64,000 nt of DNA. It comes from UBA4416 sp040387475. Lineage in GTDB: Bacteria > Bacteroidota > Bacteroidia > B-17B0 > Aurantibacillaceae. Where the stretch lies: contig JAZKDT010000024.1 of assembly GCA_040387475.1 (NCBI GenBank), positions 1-64,000 on the forward strand, in the 5' to 3' direction. Position numbers and translations under genes: made by a program. The notes beneath the pieces are model-generated. The model did no database searches. It worked only from the letters and a program-made list of their open reading frames with translations, and was not told the origin of the DNA. Positions 43,079-52,450 of this stretch are shown piece after piece (within the stretch, counting starts at the first letter, position 1; each line of letters begins with the position of its first letter).

Positions 43079-43444
43079 CTATTCCTGGGTCACTTTTTTA
43101 TCTAACTTTTCCTTTAAAAGAGCCATTTCCTGTGTTAAATCCTTTATTTGTTTATGCTGCCTTGAGTTAACAACCGATAAGTGAACTAAAAATATCACTA
43201 TCGCAAAAATAGCAGCTAAAAATATGATAGAAGGAGCATAATAAATGCCTAATAAATTTGCAATAACGTCGAGTCCATTTCTCCAGATAGAAAACAACAA
43301 CAACAGCACTGTGCAAACGATCCAGATAAATGAGTATTCTTCTCTTAATTTACCTTTAGCTACTAATCTAAAAATAAAAAACATAAAAACCAGAGCCGTA
43401 ACAATGGCGATAATTTGAAGCCTATATGAAATGACGTTTTCCAT
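43079..43444 (-). CDS. DUF2304 family small membrane protein
   Basis: 121 residues. Three hydrophobic helices (about 7-26, 37-53, 66-89) and a C-terminal coiled coil (HKQIKDLTQEMALLKEKLDKK). EEYSFIWIVCTVLLLLFSIW is the DUF2304 core. This family usually neighbours GtrB-like GT2 enzymes, as here: the gene overlaps the preceding GT2 by 23 nt. A GtrA-like flipping or anchoring role for the polyprenyl-linked sugar is the usual guess. Confidence 0.88.
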   Translation of the reverse strand: MENVISYRLQIIAIVTALVFMFFIFRLVAKGKLREEYSFIWIVCTVLLLLFSIWRNGLDVIANLLGIYYAPSIIFLAAIFAIVIFLVHLSVVNSRQHKQIKDLTQEMALLKEKLDKKVTQE

Positions 43445-44162
43445 TCAATTTTAAACGAATATACAAAAAGATTGATCCCAAAGTAACTTTAAACATATAG
43501 TAAATAGTTTTGTAGGTTCTGATAGATGATTGTCCACCCGTTCTCTCCCTCATTATCACGGGTACCTCTTTAATAACCAGATTATTTAATGAATATAATA
43601 CTATCGATTCGGGTTCGGGATATTCATCAGGGTAATAATCAGATACGATTTCCATGGTTTTTTTGCTAATAGCGCGGTAACCTGAAGTACTATCGTGAAT
43701 CTCAACACCGGTGAGAAATTTATTTAGTCTTTTAAAATAATTGATTCCAAACCGACGCAAAGCAGAAGATTGAAAGCCTTGTTTGACAATATAGCGAGAC
43801 CCAATGACAACATCGGCCTGGTTATTAAAAATAGGTTGTAACACTTTTTCAAGCTCGCCGGGCGGGTGTTGTCCATCTCCATCCATTTGCACCGCAATAT
43901 CAAAGTCATTTTGACAGGCATACTTGAATCCGGCCTGAACGGCGCCTCCAATACCCAGGTTCACACTTAGATCAATAAAAGCAATGTGATTAGAAATAAG
44001 GATATCACGCGTATTATCCGTTGAACAATCATTAATAACTAAAGGGTATATAGAATATTTTGCAGGAAAAACAGTGTTCTCAATTTCATTGACTAAATTC
44101 AAAATTGAATCCTGCTCATTGCAACAGGGAATAATTACAGCTACTTTCAAAACCCTACTCAT
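43422..44162 (-). CDS. Glycosyltransferase family 2 (GtrB/DPM1-like)
   Basis: 246 residues from the ATG at 44162, which has a good AGGAG ribosome-binding site; a start 27 nt further upstream is possible. VAVIIPCCNEQDSILNLVNEI (about 6-26), PLVINDCSTDNTRDIL (about 40-55), LGIGGAVQAGFKYA, VQMDGDGQHPPGELEKVL (DGDGQ acceptor motif, about 96-113), VVIGSRYIVKQGF, and STSGYRAISKKTMEI (about 155-169). No C-terminal membrane helices, so it relies on partners such as the DUF2304 protein for membrane association. Its start overlaps the end of the upstream membrane transferase by 8 nt. Confidence 0.92.
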   Translation of the reverse strand: MSRVLKVAVIIPCCNEQDSILNLVNEIENTVFPAKYSIYPLVINDCSTDNTRDILISNHIAFIDLSVNLGIGGAVQAGFKYACQNDFDIAVQMDGDGQHPPGELEKVLQPIFNNQADVVIGSRYIVKQGFQSSALRRFGINYFKRLNKFLTGVEIHDSTSGYRAISKKTMEIVSDYYPDEYPEPESIVLYSLNNLVIKEVPVIMRERTGGQSSIRTYKTIYYMFKVTLGSIFLYIRLKLNGKRHFI

Positions 44163-45525
44163 CCCTTTCTCCTTTCCTTCTGGCAGCATAGTCAGGAGAC
44201 TTTATCACTACTTTTAAATAAGCGAAATCCTGTTCGGTATATTTTTTTTTAAAGAATGTAAACATATAGGCCTCTCTCGTCATTCCGTCCCAATGGATGA
44301 TATGGTGCTTGTATAAATTTGACTGAAATATATTTAATGTACAAAAGAATAAACCCAACAGAGCAAAACCATACACTAAAGCTGTCTTGGCCATGGATTT
44401 TTTGTAGAGGCCGATCACACCATCTATAAAATAAGCCAGCGGCATAATTAAAACTGCGTAACAATGGATAAATGCCCTCATTCCGAACGATCCTCCGTAT
44501 GCCCAGTCCCACCAACTACAAACCACATACACGTTAATTAAAAAATAAAATAACGTCGGGTAAAATAAAATTTTATTTTTTCTAAACATAAAACTAAATC
44601 CAATTACACTAAATATCATAACAGGCGTATAAATAAGCCAGCCTTTTTTGAAACTAAATAAAACGTTCATCAATTTAGGATCGGTCCAAAAAAAGCCTTC
44701 GTTATTTCCATACGAGAAAAATAAGAATGACCCTGAGTGAATTTTCCAATAAACTAATTGCGGCATAATGGGTAGTGCAAACAATAAAAACCCAACCAAG
44801 AGAATCCATTTTAACCGCATGATATTTTTAAATTTCTCTTTTAAACTTTCAACGTCTACTACACCTATCAATAAAGGAAATAAAAACAACATACACTCCG
44901 TTGGTCTTATCAAACAAATAAATCCGGCACTTACCATAAAAAGCAAAAAACTTTTTACTGACTTTTTTTTATGCCAGATTACAACATGATATAAAAAAAA
45001 AGCAACCAGGAAGAACAAGATCCCATGCACAGACTCACTTTCAGATACCGTATAATAAAATAAATTAGTTGCAAAAAATACAATTGCAAGCGAGATAGCT
45101 ACCACTTTATCTTTAAACCAAAGACTTAGGATCTTTTTTGTATAAAAAAATCCTATTAAGATATAGAATATGCAGCCATAGTGGACAAACCATGCATACG
45201 TTGATTCATACCCGACGGAATTAGCTGGAGAAAATGCCTGAGCTAACAAAAAAAAGGGGCTATAAAAAAAAGCAATACCATAAGTAACTTTTGGTACCAG
45301 TTGATGAATAGGTGTTTCTATTAACCAATAGCTATGCAAATTTTCCGAAAAGCTCAAGTCGTAATTAATGAAAACAGCGGGCAGATATGAATAATATTGA
45401 TTGACATCCATTACAAATGGATTTCCCGAAGCGCCCCAATTTACAAAAAAGACTGTTGCGCAAATTGAAAAAACAGTGATAGCTACAAGAGCTATGTCGG
45501 AATAAGAACTGTTTTTTTTGAACAT
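44155..45525 (-). CDS. Multi-pass membrane glycosyltransferase-like protein (tandem paralogue 1)
   Basis: 456 residues with about eleven to twelve membrane helices. The first periplasmic loop has MDVNQYYSYLPAVFINYDLSF (about 39-59) and, later, FFATNLFYYTVSESESVHGI, FICLIRPTECMLFLFPL, FSFKKGWLIYTPVMIF, and WWDWAYGGSFGMRAF. This fits GT-C (GT39/GT83-like) enzymes using polyprenyl-linked sugar. It shares motif order and spacing with the 597-residue gene upstream, so the pair are tandem duplicates. No soluble C-terminal domain. Confidence 0.78.
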   Translation of the reverse strand: MFKKNSSYSDIALVAITVFSICATVFFVNWGASGNPFVMDVNQYYSYLPAVFINYDLSFSENLHSYWLIETPIHQLVPKVTYGIAFFYSPFFLLAQAFSPANSVGYESTYAWFVHYGCIFYILIGFFYTKKILSLWFKDKVVAISLAIVFFATNLFYYTVSESESVHGILFFLVAFFLYHVVIWHKKKSVKSFLLFMVSAGFICLIRPTECMLFLFPLLIGVVDVESLKEKFKNIMRLKWILLVGFLLFALPIMPQLVYWKIHSGSFLFFSYGNNEGFFWTDPKLMNVLFSFKKGWLIYTPVMIFSVIGFSFMFRKNKILFYPTLFYFLINVYVVCSWWDWAYGGSFGMRAFIHCYAVLIMPLAYFIDGVIGLYKKSMAKTALVYGFALLGLFFCTLNIFQSNLYKHHIIHWDGMTREAYMFTFFKKKYTEQDFAYLKVVIKSPDYAARRKGERDE

Positions 45526-45546
45526 GTTACATAAGAGTCTAAATCA

Positions 45547-47337
45547 CTATTTTTTAACGATTGTATATTTAAAATCATCCACCAGATTCTCTCCCTTTGA
45601 GGTGTTGGCGAATATTTTCATATAATTCTTTTCATTAATATATTTTACATCAATTTCCTGAACATGAGTCATCTTTGTCCATCCATCGGGTCCTTCCTCA
45701 AATTGATTTTTATAAACAACATCCCATTTAATAATGTTGGGATTCTCGTCTATTGAAATTACCAAGCCAAGATCTTTCCCATCCTTGGAAGTTTTTGCCA
45801 TACATTCCACAATAACATAAAAAGAATCACCCAACTTTAGATCCTTAACCGGAAAGCCAAATCCTTTTGAATAATTATTTTTCTTACCTACAATACAAGC
45901 CTTATTACTGTTAAAGCCTCCAGCTGCAATCCTTTCATCAGCACCCTCATCCTCGTAATTTAAAAGCTCCGTCTTATGAACTGCCCGACTTTCTAGTATT
46001 TTGTGGATCCGTTTTTTGTTAATTGTAGCCAGGTCAACTTCCAAAAATGCATTCCAAAATTTTTCTTTGTCCATATCGGAACTATCAATCAACATATTGG
46101 AATATTGGAATGACATTAACTGACTATAAAATAAAAAAGGAAGGGTTAGCATGAGTACTATCCTTTTTGAACGCATTGTTAACCTATCCAGCAATAACAT
46201 GGTTATCACAATAAACAAAGGAAAAAAATCAACCATGGGCCGGATGCTTAAACCTCCACCGTACCACCAACACCACCAGGAAGCCGTAATATAAGTAAAG
46301 ACAGACATGGTAACTAAAAAAATAGTTTTTTTAAACCAATTATTTTTCGCAAAAATCATAAAAATAATAGCAAATAATAAAATGGGAGCGTAAATAAAAA
46401 TACCTTTTCTGTAGCTAAACAAAACATTAAAAATTTCAGGCTTAGAAAAATCAAATGCCTCGCCCTCATAGGATACTATAAAAAAATAGCCGGTTTGAAA
46501 ATAGTAAAACATAAATTGTAAGCCAATTCCACACCCAACCGCCAGCACGAACAAAAAAACGCCCTTCAAATGGTTGGTAAATATATTTTTTAAGAAAAAA
46601 AGATACTCTCTGAAATTTTGAGAAAAAAATGGCGTGAACAAAATGACTACTACATTAACAGGCCTTATAAGAGCGACTAAAGCCAATGACAGGCCAAGGA
46701 ATACCATGTTTTTAGTGGTGATGTGTTCATGAAGTCGCATATAACAATAAAGAAAAAGCGTTACACCAAAAAACGAATACGCATGCGACATAGATGGTTC
46801 CTGTATAACGTAATGAAACATATTTGTAGCCAGGAAGAATAGCAAACATGTAATAAAACTTATTTTTTCAGAAATGGCAAAAAATCTGGCGATCTTTAAA
46901 ATTAAAAAAACGGATAATAAATAGTAAAAAATAGCTGCCACGCTAACCAACATCAAAAACGTATCGGTGTATCCGTTTATATCTGTTCCGGCAATAGCTG
47001 AAATAACTACCCCGGCTATAAAAAAAGGCAATAAGCAAACAGATGTACCACAATAATATTTGTTGAAGCCCGTGTTGTCCTTATAAGGACTTATATAGGG
47101 TTTGTAAAAGGGTCTTATCCTGTTTTCCGGTTTATCATAATAACTATAGGTAAAATCCTGGTAAAGTATAGTTGCCGGTAAATAACAATAGTAGCCAAGG
47201 CCATCAGACGAAACAGAATTTATTAAGCCATTCTGACGTTCATTTAAGAATCTCTGGGTTAAAACAACGATAAACAATCCTAAGAAAAGAAAAATGTATT
47301 TTCTTCTCCATAACAGATCTTTGACTTTATTAAACAT
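45547..47337 (-). CDS. Multi-pass membrane glycosyltransferase-like protein with periplasmic C-terminal domain (tandem paralogue 2)
   Basis: 596 residues from the ATG at 47337 (a GTG 30 nt upstream would overlap scoB). Membrane half (about 1-410) with GT-C style motifs parallel to the neighbouring paralogue: YYCYLPATILYQDFTYSYYD, LLFFLATNMFHYVIQEPSMSHA, VALIRPVNVVVILF, FSYRKGIFIYAPILLF, and WWCWWYGGGLSIRPM. The last about 170 residues are soluble and beta-rich (FGFPVKDLKLGDSFYVIVEC, LGLVISIDENPNIIKWDVVY, YMKIFANTSKGENLVDDFKY), looking like a carbohydrate-binding or jelly-roll module. It starts 4 nt after the scoB stop. Confidence 0.78.
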   Translation of the reverse strand: MFNKVKDLLWRRKYIFLFLGLFIVVLTQRFLNERQNGLINSVSSDGLGYYCYLPATILYQDFTYSYYDKPENRIRPFYKPYISPYKDNTGFNKYYCGTSVCLLPFFIAGVVISAIAGTDINGYTDTFLMLVSVAAIFYYLLSVFLILKIARFFAISEKISFITCLLFFLATNMFHYVIQEPSMSHAYSFFGVTLFLYCYMRLHEHITTKNMVFLGLSLALVALIRPVNVVVILFTPFFSQNFREYLFFLKNIFTNHLKGVFLFVLAVGCGIGLQFMFYYFQTGYFFIVSYEGEAFDFSKPEIFNVLFSYRKGIFIYAPILLFAIIFMIFAKNNWFKKTIFLVTMSVFTYITASWWCWWYGGGLSIRPMVDFFPLFIVITMLLLDRLTMRSKRIVLMLTLPFLFYSQLMSFQYSNMLIDSSDMDKEKFWNAFLEVDLATINKKRIHKILESRAVHKTELLNYEDEGADERIAAGGFNSNKACIVGKKNNYSKGFGFPVKDLKLGDSFYVIVECMAKTSKDGKDLGLVISIDENPNIIKWDVVYKNQFEEGPDGWTKMTHVQEIDVKYINEKNYMKIFANTSKGENLVDDFKYTIVKK

Positions 47338-47341
47338 ATAA

Positions 47342-47998
47342 TTATATGACCATTTCTGGTATCTCACCTTCTATAATTAACTTCCCGGCCGTTGCATTCT
47401 TTATTTGTTCAACGCTCACACCCGGCGCTCTTTCTAATAAACGAAATCCTCCTTCATTTAGTATATCTAATACAGCCAATTCAGTAACTATTTTTTTTAC
47501 GCATTTGATGCCTGTTAATGGCAGTTCGCACTTTGGCAATAGTTTGGATTCTCCCGCCTTGTTAACGTGCTGCATAGCAACAATAATATTTTTTGCAGAT
47601 GCAACTAAATCCATAGCACCGCCCATGCCTTTTACCATTTTTCCGGGTATTTTCCAGTTAGCAATATCGCCGTGTTCGCTAACTTCCATAGCTCCCAATA
47701 TTGTCAGGTTCACTTTCTGGCCTCGTATCATACCAAAACTCATCGCACTATCAAAAATAGATGATCCAGGCAGCAAGGTAACTGTTTGCTTACCTGCATT
47801 AATCAAATCGGCATCCTCTTCGCCTTCAAAAGGAAACGGCCCCATTCCTAAAATTCCATTTTCAGATTGTAAAACTACATTGACACCTTCAGGAATGTAA
47901 TTTGCTACAAGAGTTGGAATACCAATACCCAGGTTAACATACATTCCGTCTTTTACTTCTCTTGCTATTCTTTTAGCGATACCATTTTTGTCTAACAT
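47342..47998 (-). CDS. scoB: 3-oxoacid CoA-transferase subunit B (succinyl-CoA:3-ketoacid type)
   Basis: 218 residues. Transfers CoA between succinate and acetoacetate (ketone-body or short-chain fatty acid use). N terminus IAKRIAREVKDGMYVNLGIGIPTLVANY (about 8-35), the catalytic Glu in LQSENGILGMGPFPFEGE (SENG, about 43-60), GGAMDLVASAKNIIVAMQH, and CKKIVTELAVLDIL-like end. It needs the A subunit, which is encoded 4.5 kb upstream at 52451-53164 on the same strand, with three unrelated genes in between. Confidence 0.95.
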   Translation of the reverse strand: MLDKNGIAKRIAREVKDGMYVNLGIGIPTLVANYIPEGVNVVLQSENGILGMGPFPFEGEEDADLINAGKQTVTLLPGSSIFDSAMSFGMIRGQKVNLTILGAMEVSEHGDIANWKIPGKMVKGMGGAMDLVASAKNIIVAMQHVNKAGESKLLPKCELPLTGIKCVKKIVTELAVLDILNEGGFRLLERAPGVSVEQIKNATAGKLIIEGEIPEMVI

Positions 47999-48078
47999 AC
48001 ACCTATTAAATTACTTAGCGAAAATAACTAAAAAAAGGGAATTGATATTAAAAATAATGGATTTCCGCGAAATTGCCG

Positions 48079-50013
48079 TTAATCTTGGCTTAACATAAAT
48101 TTGAAATCGTCGCTATCCTCAAACTTCGATGTGATAACTCTTTCGCCATTTTCATTGGACCTCAAATATTTATTCTCAGAAGTCCTGATTTTAAAAACCG
48201 TTGGAGTTATAGCTTCAAACCTGAATCTTTCATTTACATAATATTTTGTTCCATCGAGAAGAATGAGTCCTCCATATTCATAGGCAATGCGGGCCAACGA
48301 ATTATTTTCTGTCTTAATTTGTACAGATCCATCTTTAAAGTATGTGAAAATAAATTTAGCTTTATTAGTATTACACGTTAGCTTATTGTTATCATTTGAA
48401 AAATGGCCGAACTTCAAGGATTTCAAATAACAGGTGTCGCGCTTTATGACTTTAAATTTATCAATACTTATTATTTTGAACTCTTTATTGTTTTCAATTT
48501 CCACAGGCAATATACCTCTATTCAGGATTGCTATTTTGTACCCTTTGTCTTTTATTGTTTTAACGTCATAGTCGCTTGGTAACCTTGCATAACCCACGAA
48601 ATTGGTTTCGAACATAAAACTAATATTTCCCGGAAAGTCACAGTTAAAATAAACGTATCCGGTATCTTTTTCTGTTACGTTTATGTAATCACAGATTTCT
48701 TTTAATTCAGACTCGCTCTCGGTCCAAAAAGTACCTTGCTGTGCAGTTTTCCAATTTGTATGCCTTGCCTGGATTGCTTCAAGATTAAAAGAGATAAAAC
48801 CAAATACCAACGCCAAAATTGTAAATAAAAATTTACCTGCAAACCTATTATTGGCTGCTATTTTCTCGTTAAAACGATGAGCAATAGCTCCAAACCCCAG
48901 AAACACAAAGAATGAAACAGGCAATGTAAAGCCATGCATTTTGGTTACTACAAACGTAAAAAAAACATATACAAATACAAATGAAATGAGTAAAGCATAA
49001 TACATGCTTTTCTGTCGAATGTATTTATGCAAAAGCACTATCCCTAACAGACAAAATAATGGCGAGAGGTATCCATATTGTTGGATTAATCCATCGTAAT
49101 AATAATATCTGTCGCCACTGTGTCCTTCAATGGCTTCAAACATATGTTTTCCATTTAACGCATATTCATTTTTTGACTCAACAGGAAAACGTAACGATAT
49201 GTATATTTGCCAGGGCAAAGCGATAGCCAGAGCGATAAAAAAACTTTTAAAAAAACTGACATATAGTTTAATTCTATAAAACTCTTTTTTATTGTTTAAA
49301 ACAATATACCAAAACCAGCAGAATAAGATAATTAAAGCAACAAGCCATTTTGTTAAAATAGCTGTTCCACAAAACACACCGATCAATATTACATATTTCA
49401 GTTTGTCGGGTTCAATGGTATGTTTTACAAATGCCCAAATTCCTGCTAAAATGAGAGTTATAAATACAACGTCATTGTGATCTGTAGCGATACTTCCCGA
49501 AAGCTGTTCATTCATATAATTGTTCAGGCAATAGAATAACGCTGCATAAAATCCAATTCTTTCGGTTGCTATCTTTTTTCCAATATCATATACGAAATAT
49601 ATGCCCACACACATATAAATTAAACTAGGTAAACGAACAGCAAATGCCGAAGCTCCTAACAATTTAATACTTAAAGCCATTTGCCATAAAAACCACGGTT
49701 GCTTGTGCAGCCAAATAGTTGTGTCATACCAATCGGGCCCATGGACAAAAAATGTTTTTTTATAAAGTACGGGATAAAACGGATTATTGCCCATATTTTT
49801 TGCCACCAGCCCATGAAATGCCTCATCCCAACCGTGCAAGTATGACGACTGCAAAACCATAAAAAGCTTTATTCCGAAGCCTCCTGCAAGAAGTAAAAAA
49901 AATGAAATTCGTTTAGTTTTAAAAAACTCGAAATGAAAAACCGAACAAGTTAAAAAAGCAAAGGCTAATGCAACGATTATTTGAAGATTTAAAGCAAAAT
50001 GAGAATCAAACAT
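48079..50013 (-). CDS. GT39/ArnT-like membrane glycosyltransferase
   Basis: 644 residues. About twelve helices in the first 420 residues. The catalytic-type acidic pair in the first periplasmic loop is YLHGWDEAFHGLVAKNMG (Asp-Glu, about 58-75), followed by HKQPWFLWQMALSIKLLGASAFAVRLPSLIYM (about 103-134), the classic PMT_2 pattern. A soluble C-terminal part of about 220 residues contains alternating strands (VYFNCDFPGNISFMFETNF, KFIFTYFKDGSVQIKTENN, YYVNERFRFEAITPTVFKI). Predicted to move a sugar from a polyprenyl carrier to protein or lipid A in the periplasm. It lies between scoA and scoB. Confidence 0.88.
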   Translation of the reverse strand: MFDSHFALNLQIIVALAFAFLTCSVFHFEFFKTKRISFFLLLAGGFGIKLFMVLQSSYLHGWDEAFHGLVAKNMGNNPFYPVLYKKTFFVHGPDWYDTTIWLHKQPWFLWQMALSIKLLGASAFAVRLPSLIYMCVGIYFVYDIGKKIATERIGFYAALFYCLNNYMNEQLSGSIATDHNDVVFITLILAGIWAFVKHTIEPDKLKYVILIGVFCGTAILTKWLVALIILFCWFWYIVLNNKKEFYRIKLYVSFFKSFFIALAIALPWQIYISLRFPVESKNEYALNGKHMFEAIEGHSGDRYYYYDGLIQQYGYLSPLFCLLGIVLLHKYIRQKSMYYALLISFVFVYVFFTFVVTKMHGFTLPVSFFVFLGFGAIAHRFNEKIAANNRFAGKFLFTILALVFGFISFNLEAIQARHTNWKTAQQGTFWTESESELKEICDYINVTEKDTGYVYFNCDFPGNISFMFETNFVGYARLPSDYDVKTIKDKGYKIAILNRGILPVEIENNKEFKIISIDKFKVIKRDTCYLKSLKFGHFSNDNNKLTCNTNKAKFIFTYFKDGSVQIKTENNSLARIAYEYGGLILLDGTKYYVNERFRFEAITPTVFKIRTSENKYLRSNENGERVITSKFEDSDDFKFMLSQD

Positions 50014-50063
50014 AATTTTTATTTATTTGCTGGAATTACCTTCACGATTTTCTATATAAACAA

Positions 50064-50093
50064 TAAAGCCTCTCAGTATTTGAGAGGCTTTTA
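50064..50093 (-). terminator. Rho-independent terminator after the lipoprotein gene
   Basis: AAAGCCTCTCA / TGAGAGGCTTT with loop GTATT. It lies 17 nt past the stop of the lipoprotein gene (minus strand), isolating it from the glycosyltransferase downstream. Confidence 0.85.
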
Positions 50094-50109
50094 CTTTCAA
50101 TTTCAAAAA

Positions 50110-50676
50110 TTACTCAACTTTAATTTTTTCAACTTTAACGAATGTTAACTCGATATCATCACAATCTAACGTAGATTTTCCATCCGGGTTGAATGAATAT
50201 GTTTTAATAACAGCACCGGATTTAGTAATTAGGTTTCCCGGCAATGTAACGCTATCAATCACATTTACCCATTTATTAGCTTCAGATACGTGACTTCTAA
50301 AGTCAATCTGCGACCAATTCATGCTGTTTCCTGCTCCATCTTCCAATGAGATTGCAAATTTTTTATCAGATGAAAGATCCCCAATTCTAACCCATGCATT
50401 TATTTTTACTCTTATATCCTTTTGCATCACACTATCAGGGATGTTAAAGATTGACCCTGCTGCATAAATATTACCACTATCCGCTCTGGAAAAATAGTTG
50501 CCGCCATGAGCATCTCCATCTTTTTTATTTGTAGTGGCCGAATCCTCCATATCAATTACAATTTTGCCTACCAAAGTCAATTTATCCACTTCTTTTGGAG
50601 GTGAACAAGCATTTATAAATACGATTGCTCCAAGGCTTATAGCAACTGTTATTGATTTAAAGGTTGTTGTTTTCAT
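50110..50676 (-). CDS. Lipoprotein of unknown function
   Basis: 188 residues. Signal peptide with lipobox INAC (Cys about 24) and C+1 Ser. The mature part is beta-rich with a predicted jelly-roll-like rhythm: IVIDMEDSATTN, GNYFSRADSGNIYAAGSIFN, DIRVKINAWVRIGDL, KFAISLEDGAGNSMNWSQIDF, NKWVNVIDSVTLPGNL, TLDCDDIELTFVKV. This strand pattern recalls carbohydrate-binding modules and the C-terminal domain of the neighbouring membrane transferase, but I cannot name a family. Flanked by a terminator, and divergent from a GT39-like gene (82 nt). Confidence 0.75.
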   Translation of the reverse strand: MKTTTFKSITVAISLGAIVFINACSPPKEVDKLTLVGKIVIDMEDSATTNKKDGDAHGGNYFSRADSGNIYAAGSIFNIPDSVMQKDIRVKINAWVRIGDLSSDKKFAISLEDGAGNSMNWSQIDFRSHVSEANKWVNVIDSVTLPGNLITKSGAVIKTYSFNPDGKSTLDCDDIELTFVKVEKIKVE

Positions 50677-50758
50677 GCAGTTTACAATTATTAAATGTAT
50701 TAGATTAATTTCTGCAAAAATAGTTTAATTTTAACATTTTACGAATCTTTTTTATACT

Positions 50759-52447
50759 ATGAGAATAATTAGTCTGCCGCAATTCGATAAAAGCGAGTTT
50801 TCAATTTTCATAAACCAGCATAAATATAAAATTGCTTTTGGGATATTTATCACCTACTTATGCTTTAGCTTATATAACATTGGAGATAACAATCTATGGT
50901 ATGACGAAGTTTACAGCATTGATCTGGGAGATGAAACCGTTGAGTACATTATTACAAATGCTATAATAGAAGATGTAAATCCGCCGCTCTATTTAATTAT
51001 ATTACACTATTGGATGCAACTTTTTGGAGATTCGGAAGCTGGTTTGCGATCTTTATCTGCGACGGCAATGAGTTTAGGTTGCGGTGTCTATTTTTTATTT
51101 TGCACCCGTTTTTTTAATTGGCAAACAGCTATCTTTTCTGTGTTGCTTTTCTTCACATCTAACGAATTATTTTATTACGCGCAGGAAGGAAGAACTTTTG
51201 GATTGATAATTATGTTTTGTGTTTTATCCAATTATGCGTTTATGAATCTCATCAAAAATCCAAATTGGAAAAACGCTACTTTTTTAGGTGTGTTTAATAT
51301 TATACTTTTTTATTTACATACGCTATCAACATTAATTGCTGTAGGGCAAATAATCGCCATATTCTTTTTAGCCTTTGATAAGACACTCATCAACAACAAA
51401 AACAAGAATGAGTTTTCTTTTTTAGGGTATAGATTAAAACACCTGGCGTATTACATACTATCCTGGTTAGTTTTTTTATTGCTATTTCTTCCATGGTCGG
51501 GGCGCTTTTTTGAGCTGATGAACAAAGAAAATGGCAGTTTCTGGCTAACAAGGCCAACATCGTATGACTTTAAAAAATGTCTATATGAATTCTTTAATAC
51601 AGATAATCTCTTCTTCGTTTATCTGGGGTCATTCTTGATTTTTCTGGCTCTAATTAGTATTTCGAAAAAGCTCAGGGAAGAAGCATTTAGTCTGAATCTT
51701 TTATTGACCGCCTTGGTTATGGGGCCGCTTTTAATGTATATAAACTATGAAGTTTCTATTTTTTCCACCCCCATTTTTTTAAAACGCTACATTTTGTTTA
51801 CGCTGTTAGGTTTATTTATTTTGTATGCCTACGTGTTATCTCTATTAAAAATAGATTTTAGAATAAAATTGTGCTTTTTTCTTACCTTATCTATAGTTAC
51901 GGCTTCTAAAATGCATGTTCCAAAAGAATCGTGGTTTGATTTTGATAAAGGAGTACAGCTCTTGAAAAAAGTTGAAGGCCCGCGATGTTATATTACAACA
52001 GACCAGTCGGCCTTATATGCCTATTATTTGGATAAGGAAGGAATTTTTAAGGCTCCGCGTGAACAAAGAGCAAATTTATTGGCGCAGCATGGTGTATATG
52101 AACCCGGCAATTTGCTTTGGGTAAATACCCTGGATTATGAAAAATATTCTGAAATTTATTATACCCGTGTTTTCGAATGTTACTATGATCCGGAACGGTT
52201 AGTGTTAGCTGAGCTAAATAAAAAACTGATTGCAAAAGAAGATATTGACATAAAAGGAATACATATTACGCATTATTCTATGGCGCCTCCTGATCGCGAT
52301 AGCATGATAACCGTTTTACGCCAGGAAATACTTAATAATCAGGCCTGGTATTCACAGGTCGTACAAAAGTCAAAAGAATGGAAAATACCAGTTGATTCGA
52401 TGGTAACCCTCGACGCTATGTGGAATTACGAACAGAAATACAAATAA
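50759..52447 (+). CDS. GT39-like membrane glycosyltransferase
   Basis: 562 residues. First loop NNLWYDEVYSIDLGDETVEYI (Asp-Glu pair, about 42-62) and VNPPLYLIILHYWMQLFGDSEAGLRSLSA (about 75-103) are the PMT_2 family pattern; FFTSNELFYYAQEGRTFGLIIMF (about 129-151) is another conserved loop. About ten helices up to residue 390, then a about 170-residue soluble C terminus (CYITTDQSALYAYYLDKEGI). The only plus-strand gene between scoA and scoB. It ends 3 nt before the converging scoA stop. Confidence 0.88.
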   Translation: MRIISLPQFDKSEFSIFINQHKYKIAFGIFITYLCFSLYNIGDNNLWYDEVYSIDLGDETVEYIITNAIIEDVNPPLYLIILHYWMQLFGDSEAGLRSLSATAMSLGCGVYFLFCTRFFNWQTAIFSVLLFFTSNELFYYAQEGRTFGLIIMFCVLSNYAFMNLIKNPNWKNATFLGVFNIILFYLHTLSTLIAVGQIIAIFFLAFDKTLINNKNKNEFSFLGYRLKHLAYYILSWLVFLLLFLPWSGRFFELMNKENGSFWLTRPTSYDFKKCLYEFFNTDNLFFVYLGSFLIFLALISISKKLREEAFSLNLLLTALVMGPLLMYINYEVSIFSTPIFLKRYILFTLLGLFILYAYVLSLLKIDFRIKLCFFLTLSIVTASKMHVPKESWFDFDKGVQLLKKVEGPRCYITTDQSALYAYYLDKEGIFKAPREQRANLLAQHGVYEPGNLLWVNTLDYEKYSEIYYTRVFECYYDPERLVLAELNKKLIAKEDIDIKGIHITHYSMAPPDRDSMITVLRQEILNNQAWYSQVVQKSKEWKIPVDSMVTLDAMWNYEQKYK

Positions 52448-52450
52448 ATT

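Noticed and set aside
47346..47900. 184-residue plus-strand open frame opposite scoB
   Set aside because: Shadow frame; the opposite strand encodes a complete CoA-transferase subunit.
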